Shown piece after piece: positions 11,186 to 13,258 of a stretch of DNA of 13,258 nt. Position 1 is the stretch's first letter. The number at the start of each line of letters is the position of its first letter. Source of the DNA: Baffinella frigidus (Eukaryota > Cryptophyceae > Cryptomonadales > Baffinellaceae); the NCBI GenBank assembly GCA_026770585.1, contig MU646432.1, positions 629,373-642,630 on the forward strand. The letters run 5' to 3'. The notes under the pieces were generated by a model. The model had not been told where the DNA came from, ran no database searches, and worked only from the letters and a program-made list of their open reading frames with translations. Made by a program: the position numbers and the translations under genes.

Positions 11186-11394
11186 CCCACTCGAGGCTGG
11201 AAGAGGGTATTTTAAATGGGGGGTTGTTAAATTTAGTACCAGTCACGGGCAGGCGTGGTCACGTATCTCCCATATACAGGGGAGATACGTAACCAAACGC
11301 CCCTATTTGTGTGAAAATTACTACACACCTTTCCCCCCCTTCACTTGTAAAAGACTCCCTGTTTTAAAATAGTCACATTGCTAGCCTCGAGTGG
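11186..11394. mobile_element. MITE-like element L
   Basis: CCCACTCGAGGCT at the left is mirrored by AGCCTCGAGTGG at the right, a variant of the MITE B terminus (CCCACACGAGGCT). The interior contains a 15-bp hairpin (GGTCACGTATCTCCC with GGGAGATACGTAACC, 11257-11294) and the GAAAATTACTACACA motif at 11313-11327. About 209 bp, no coding capacity. Confidence 0.6.
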
Positions 11395-11448
11395 ACAGTG
11401 GGCTTCGAAGGTGGTTTCGAACGAAAAATCCGGTCGAAATATCGGTTA

Positions 11449-11636
11449 CAGTCCACCTACCCTAACACAGGCTACCGTAACACATACTTACCCTCCACAC
11501 ATACTCCTTCGGCCGGCGCCCGATTTCCCCCTGCAAGGAAGTATGCCCGAAGGGTGGACACCATAACGCATACCTACCCTCCACACACACTCAATCAGTC
11601 CCTCCCCGACGGGTATGTGTTAGGGTAGGTCCACTG
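11449..11636. mobile_element. MITE-like element K, TA-flanked
   Basis: CAGTCCACCTACCCTAACAC at the left is inverted as GTGTTAGGGTAGGTCCACTG at the right with about two mismatches, and TA lies outside both ends (11447-11448, 11637-11638). The 188-bp interior contains two related CATACYTACCCTCCACACAY units. No coding capacity. Its CAGT terminus with a TA target is compatible with Tc1/mariner-type elements. Confidence 0.75.
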
Positions 11637-11736
11637 TAATGAGATATCTTTGTACTGTCCAGAGCAATTGTTAGTTAGTTTCACGAAAATAAATGCACCG
11701 ATCTGAGCAACCCTATAAACTCTGAACCCAAGTCAG

Positions 11737-11780
11737 GTATGCATGCTCCCCGGACCAGCAACTAGGAGACGGCGACCCTC
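11737..11780 (+). pseudogene. Longer copy of the 5' part of E8
   Basis: After AGTCAG the sequence reads G then YACSPDQQLGDGDPP, against YACYPDEQLGNADDS in E8. TAT/TAC, CTA/CTG and GGA/GGC differences are silent, while others change residues. It ends 9 bp before MITE D2. Confidence 0.65.
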
Positions 11781-11789
11781 CACCCTATA

Positions 11790-12007
11790 GAGCGTTTGCG
11801 GTAATTGTTGTCCGTTTTGAACGTACGGTTTCCCGGTTTTCCGGTTTTGAAAAGGGACTTATAGGACGTGACAAGGATTTTAAATGGTACCAAGAGGCGC
11901 AATTCTGGCACCGTTTAAAATCCTTGTCACGTCCTATAAGTCCCTTTTCAAAACCGGAAAACCGGGAAACCGTACTTCAAAACGGACAACAATTACCGCA
12001 AACGCTC
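11790..12007. mobile_element. MITE D, copy 2: near-perfect 218-bp foldback, TA-flanked
   Basis: Two arms of about 97 bp, from GAGCGTTTGCGGTAATTGTT through GGACTTATAGGACGTGACAA, are inverted with only one single-base indel (GAACGTACGG versus GAAGTACGG) until close to the loop of about 20 bp. TA lies directly outside both ends (11788-11789, 12008-12009). The outer 28 bp match MITE D1 (3709-3872). The near identity of the arms implies a recent origin. A transcript across it would fold into a long double-stranded hairpin. No coding capacity. Confidence 0.93.
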
Positions 12008-12065
12008 TACCAGATTCCCTGAGCCGCGAACCCTAAAATCCAAAAGCTATGAACCCAAGCTGCCT

Positions 12066-12150
12066 CCCCCCCCCCCAAAAAAAAACTTTAAAAACATACC
12101 CACAACTAACATACCCAGAACTTAGTTGTGGGTATGCCCCCCCCCCCCCC
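12066..12150. repeat. Homopolymer-flanked hairpin
   Basis: C-run and A-run tracts at 12066-12085 are followed by CATACCCACAACTAA (12095-12109), which pairs perfectly with TTAGTTGTGGGTATG (12122-12136). A 14-base C run follows. The stem is 15 bp with a 12-base loop. Confidence 0.85.
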
Positions 12151-12172
12151 TTGAACACTAAACCCAAAATAG

Positions 12173-12272
12173 GTACGCATGCTACCCGGACGAGCAACTG
12201 GGCAACGCCGACGACTCGCTGAGCATCAAGAACTTGGGGTACCAGAAGCAGCGAATCCGGGACAAGAATCAG
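12173..12272 (+). CDS. Exon E8, unrecognised protein
   Basis: After AAATAG, one base completes a codon and 33 codons read YACYPDEQLGNADDSL, then SIKNLGYQKQRIRDKNQ, ending exactly at CAG before GTACGG, a strong donor. The composition is polar and charged, a soluble or cytoplasmic segment. Two partial copies of the 5' edge (11129, 11737) begin at the same AG, and one copy of the 3' edge (12421-12474) ends at the same CAG/GT, so both boundaries are supported. Third-position differences among copies support the frame. It ends in phase 0, matching the ATG-first start of E9 in phase 0. The motif QKQRIRD recurs in E9 as QKLRIRE, hinting at an internal protein repeat. No family recognised. Confidence 0.55.
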
Positions 12273-12296
12273 GTACGGGAAGTGGCCCGATTTGAA

Positions 12297-12390
12297 CCTA
12301 CGGTAGGCAACCCGTAGGGACATAGGGGGGTTCCTACGGATAAGGCAACGGAAACCCGGGCATTTCCTGCCCGAAAATCCCTTCGTTGCC
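12297..12390. repeat. Solo C repeat, copy 5
   Basis: CTACGGTAGGCAACCCGTAG, GGACATAGGGGGGTTCCTAC and the CCCGGGCATTTCCTGCCCG hairpin match copies 3 and 4. It starts 24 bp after the E8 donor, again just 3' of an exon. Confidence 0.85.
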
Positions 12391-12420
12391 CGCTGTGTGG
12401 GGCGTGATAGTGTTTTGAAT

Positions 12421-12474
12421 ACCAGGATTCAGAAACGGGGTAACCAGAAACAGCGCGTCCGGGACACGAATCAG
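12421..12474 (+). pseudogene. Copy of the 3' edge of exon E8
   Basis: The frame reads TRIQKRGNQKQRVRDTNQ and ends at CAG before GTATCC. It matches YQKQRIRDKNQ at the end of E8, with CGA/CGC silent and ATC/GTC, AAG/ACG changed. The donor is intact. Confidence 0.65.
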
Positions 12475-12545
12475 GTATCCGACACCCAAACCCCTGATCC
12501 ATGAACCACAACAGACTTAATGCCCAAACCCAAGACCCTTTGCAG

Positions 12546-12569
12546 ATGGCCACATACGGGATCGACGTG
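12546..12569 (+). pseudogene. Copy 1 of the 5' edge of exon E9
   Basis: After TTTGCAG, ATGGCCACATACGGGATCGA plus CGTG reads MATYGIDV. ACA/ACG and TAC/TAT are silent relative to copies 3 and 4. Similarity then ends and the 26-bp palindromic array begins. Confidence 0.6.
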
Positions 12570-12583
12570 TGCGGTGATCACTG

Positions 12584-12808
12584 ATTAGGCTACCTAATGT
12601 CAACCAGATATTAGGCTACCTAATATCAACCAGATATTAGGCTATCTAACAACCAGATATTAGGCTACCTAACATCTATCTTCCTGGTAGACCTAATATC
12701 TACCTTCCTGGAAGGTAGCCTAATATCTACCTTCCTGGTAGATATTCGTAGGAAGCCTAATATCCACCTCCCTGGTAGATATTCGTAGGTAGCCTAATAT
12801 CCACCTTC
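12584..12808. repeat. 26-bp palindromic tandem array with inverted second half
   Basis: ATTAGGCTACCTAATRTCAA followed by CCAGAT repeats with period 26 at 12584, 12610 and 12636, then with a 3-bp deletion at 12659. The right half continues as complementary-phase units of about 35 bp (GTAGCCTAATATCTACCTTC, CTGGTAGATATTCG). Each unit is itself nearly palindromic. The array separates copies 1 and 2 of the E9 edge. Confidence 0.85.
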
Positions 12809-12814
12809 CTATAG

Positions 12815-12838
12815 ATGGCTATGTACATGCTAAACGTC
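12815..12838 (+). pseudogene. Copy 2 of the 5' edge of exon E9
   Basis: After ATAG, ATGGCTATGTACATGCTAAA plus CGTC reads MAMYMLNV and is followed directly by a stop TAA. It is the most diverged of the four copies. Confidence 0.55.
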
Positions 12839-12885
12839 TAAAAAACTTCACAACCACCCCCCCTAAACTATCACTTTTTGTGCAG

Positions 12886-12909
12886 ATGGCCACGTATGTG
12901 CTCAACGTC
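12886..12909 (+). pseudogene. Copy 3 of the 5' edge of exon E9
   Basis: A C/T-rich tract with CTAAACTATC and CTTTTTGTGCAG, the best acceptor context of the four, precedes ATGGCCACGTATGTGCTCAA plus CGTC (MATYVLNV). Similarity ends at GTC; CTTAAATATTTTTTT follows. A 14-bp perfect hairpin (CCGTGACTTTCTTT with AAAGAAAGTCACGG, 12940-12980) lies before copy 4. Confidence 0.6.
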
Positions 12910-13024
12910 CTTAAATATTTTTTTCATGACAATAAAAAGCCGTGACTTTCTTTGCGTGGCCACTGGAAAGAAAGTCACGGTTCAGTTTTTTTTTGTAAAG
13001 TTGTTTTGTCACGGTTTTTTAAAG

Positions 13025-13174
13025 ATGGCCACGTATGTCCTCAACGTCTCGGGCATCCAGAAGCTGCGTATCAGGGAATGGGGACTGATATATACGTATA
13101 TCAGGCAAGGGAGACTGATCTATCGAACGTATATGAGGGAAGGAGGAATGATATATCCCTTAAGTGACCAGTAG
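13025..13174 (+). CDS. Exon E9, longest copy, start to a stop
   Basis: After TTTAAAG the frame reads MATYVLNVSGIQKLRIRE and continues through a repetitive segment (WGLIYTYI, RQGRLIYRTYM, REGGMIYP) to a stop at 13172-13174. The GTC/GTG difference from copy 3 is silent. QKLRIRE resembles QKQRIRD of E8. The part up to about 13075 is the credible exon. From 13073 the coding is made of a 30-33 bp tandem repeat and then enters the terminal repeat of MITE G, so the natural exon probably ended earlier or was disrupted there. It joins E8 in phase 0. Not recognised. Confidence 0.4.
   Translation: MATYVLNVSGIQKLRIREWGLIYTYIRQGRLIYRTYMREGGMIYPLSDQ
13073..13153 (+). repeat. 30-33 bp tandem repeat, in frame
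   Basis: AGGGAATGGGGACTGATATA, AGGCAAGGGAGACTGATCTA and AGGGAAGGAGGAATGATATA begin three successive units of 30 bp, 33 bp and a truncated length. The periods keep the reading frame, giving R-E/Q-x-x-L/M-I-Y repeats. Confidence 0.75.
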
Positions 13175-13255
13175 GCTCATACGCCCTACCGTAGGGCCCT
13201 AGGACCTGCCTAGGGCTTCCACGGGTGATTATTCGCCCGTTGGTCACTTAAGGGA
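13156..13255. mobile_element. MITE-like element G, TA-flanked, at the right edge
   Basis: TCCCTTAAGTGACCA at 13156-13170 is perfectly inverted as TGGTCACTTAAGGGA at 13241-13255, with TA outside both ends (13154-13155, 13256-13257). The 100-bp element contains the nested small palindromes GCCCTACCGTAGGGC and CCCTAGG…CCTAGGG. It interrupts the repeat tail of E9 and supplies its last sense codons and stop. Confidence 0.88.
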
Positions 13256-13258
13256 TAC

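Noticed and set aside
1-13258. tRNA, rRNA, bacterial promoters, ribosome binding sites or operons
   Set aside because: Nothing resembling a tRNA cloverleaf, rRNA core or prokaryotic gene arrangement was seen. Intron-split exons and MITEs indicate a eukaryotic nuclear genome.

Overview
This is a eukaryotic, gene-poor, repeat-dominated window. There is no bacterial-style operon, no convincing long open reading frame and no rRNA or tRNA gene that I can recognise. Short blocks with codon-like behaviour are bounded by AG acceptors and GT donors, so the coding part is intron-split. Blocks of the heptamer CCCTAAA (TTTAGGG type, used by green plants and many algae, dinoflagellates and cryptophytes) suggest a microalga or other protist. 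The style recalls repeat-rich prasinophyte green algae such as Cymbomonas, but that is from memory and unverified.

Layout. 1-96 is a CCAT/CTAT microsatellite. 97-1260 holds a 125-bp direct repeat and a long CCCGAAA heptamer array. 1178-1541 has a degenerate and a better copy of an exon-like block (E1) ending in a GTGAGT donor. 1606-3510 is a cluster of short inverted-repeat elements (MITE-like), some nested. 3521-3939 is an inverted-repeat element enclosing another MITE and an exon fragment. 4054-4560 carries heptamer arrays with a higher-order repeat; 4553-4910 is an AT-rich duplication. 5003-6310 contains exon E3 and its partial copies, interleaved with a MITE and a GGGTTCA array. 6510-8443 contains exon E4, many partial copies of it, two copies of MITE B and heptamer arrays. 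8601-9433 contains E5 and copies between GGGA and CCCT arrays. 9662-10322 contains a duplicated E6 block. 10468-10993 contains three copies of E7. 11129-12474 contains E8 and its copies with three more MITEs, one a near-perfect 218-bp foldback. 12546-13258 contains four copies of the start of E9 and a final TA-flanked MITE.

Main interpretation (inference). Exon-like blocks E3 to E9 all lie on the + strand and could be successive pieces of one gene, probably encoding a membrane protein because E4 and E5 are hydrophobic. I do not recognise the protein. Nearly every exon occurs once in its longest form plus one to several partial copies ('echoes'). Echoes tend to start at the same AG or stop at the same GT, and the interval between them is filled by a heptamer array, a MITE or a short tandem array. 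Where copies can be compared, several differences fall at synonymous positions. The window therefore looks like a gene, or a decaying gene, whose introns grew by repeated duplication of exon edges together with inserted repeats. Whether it is still expressed cannot be told from sequence alone.
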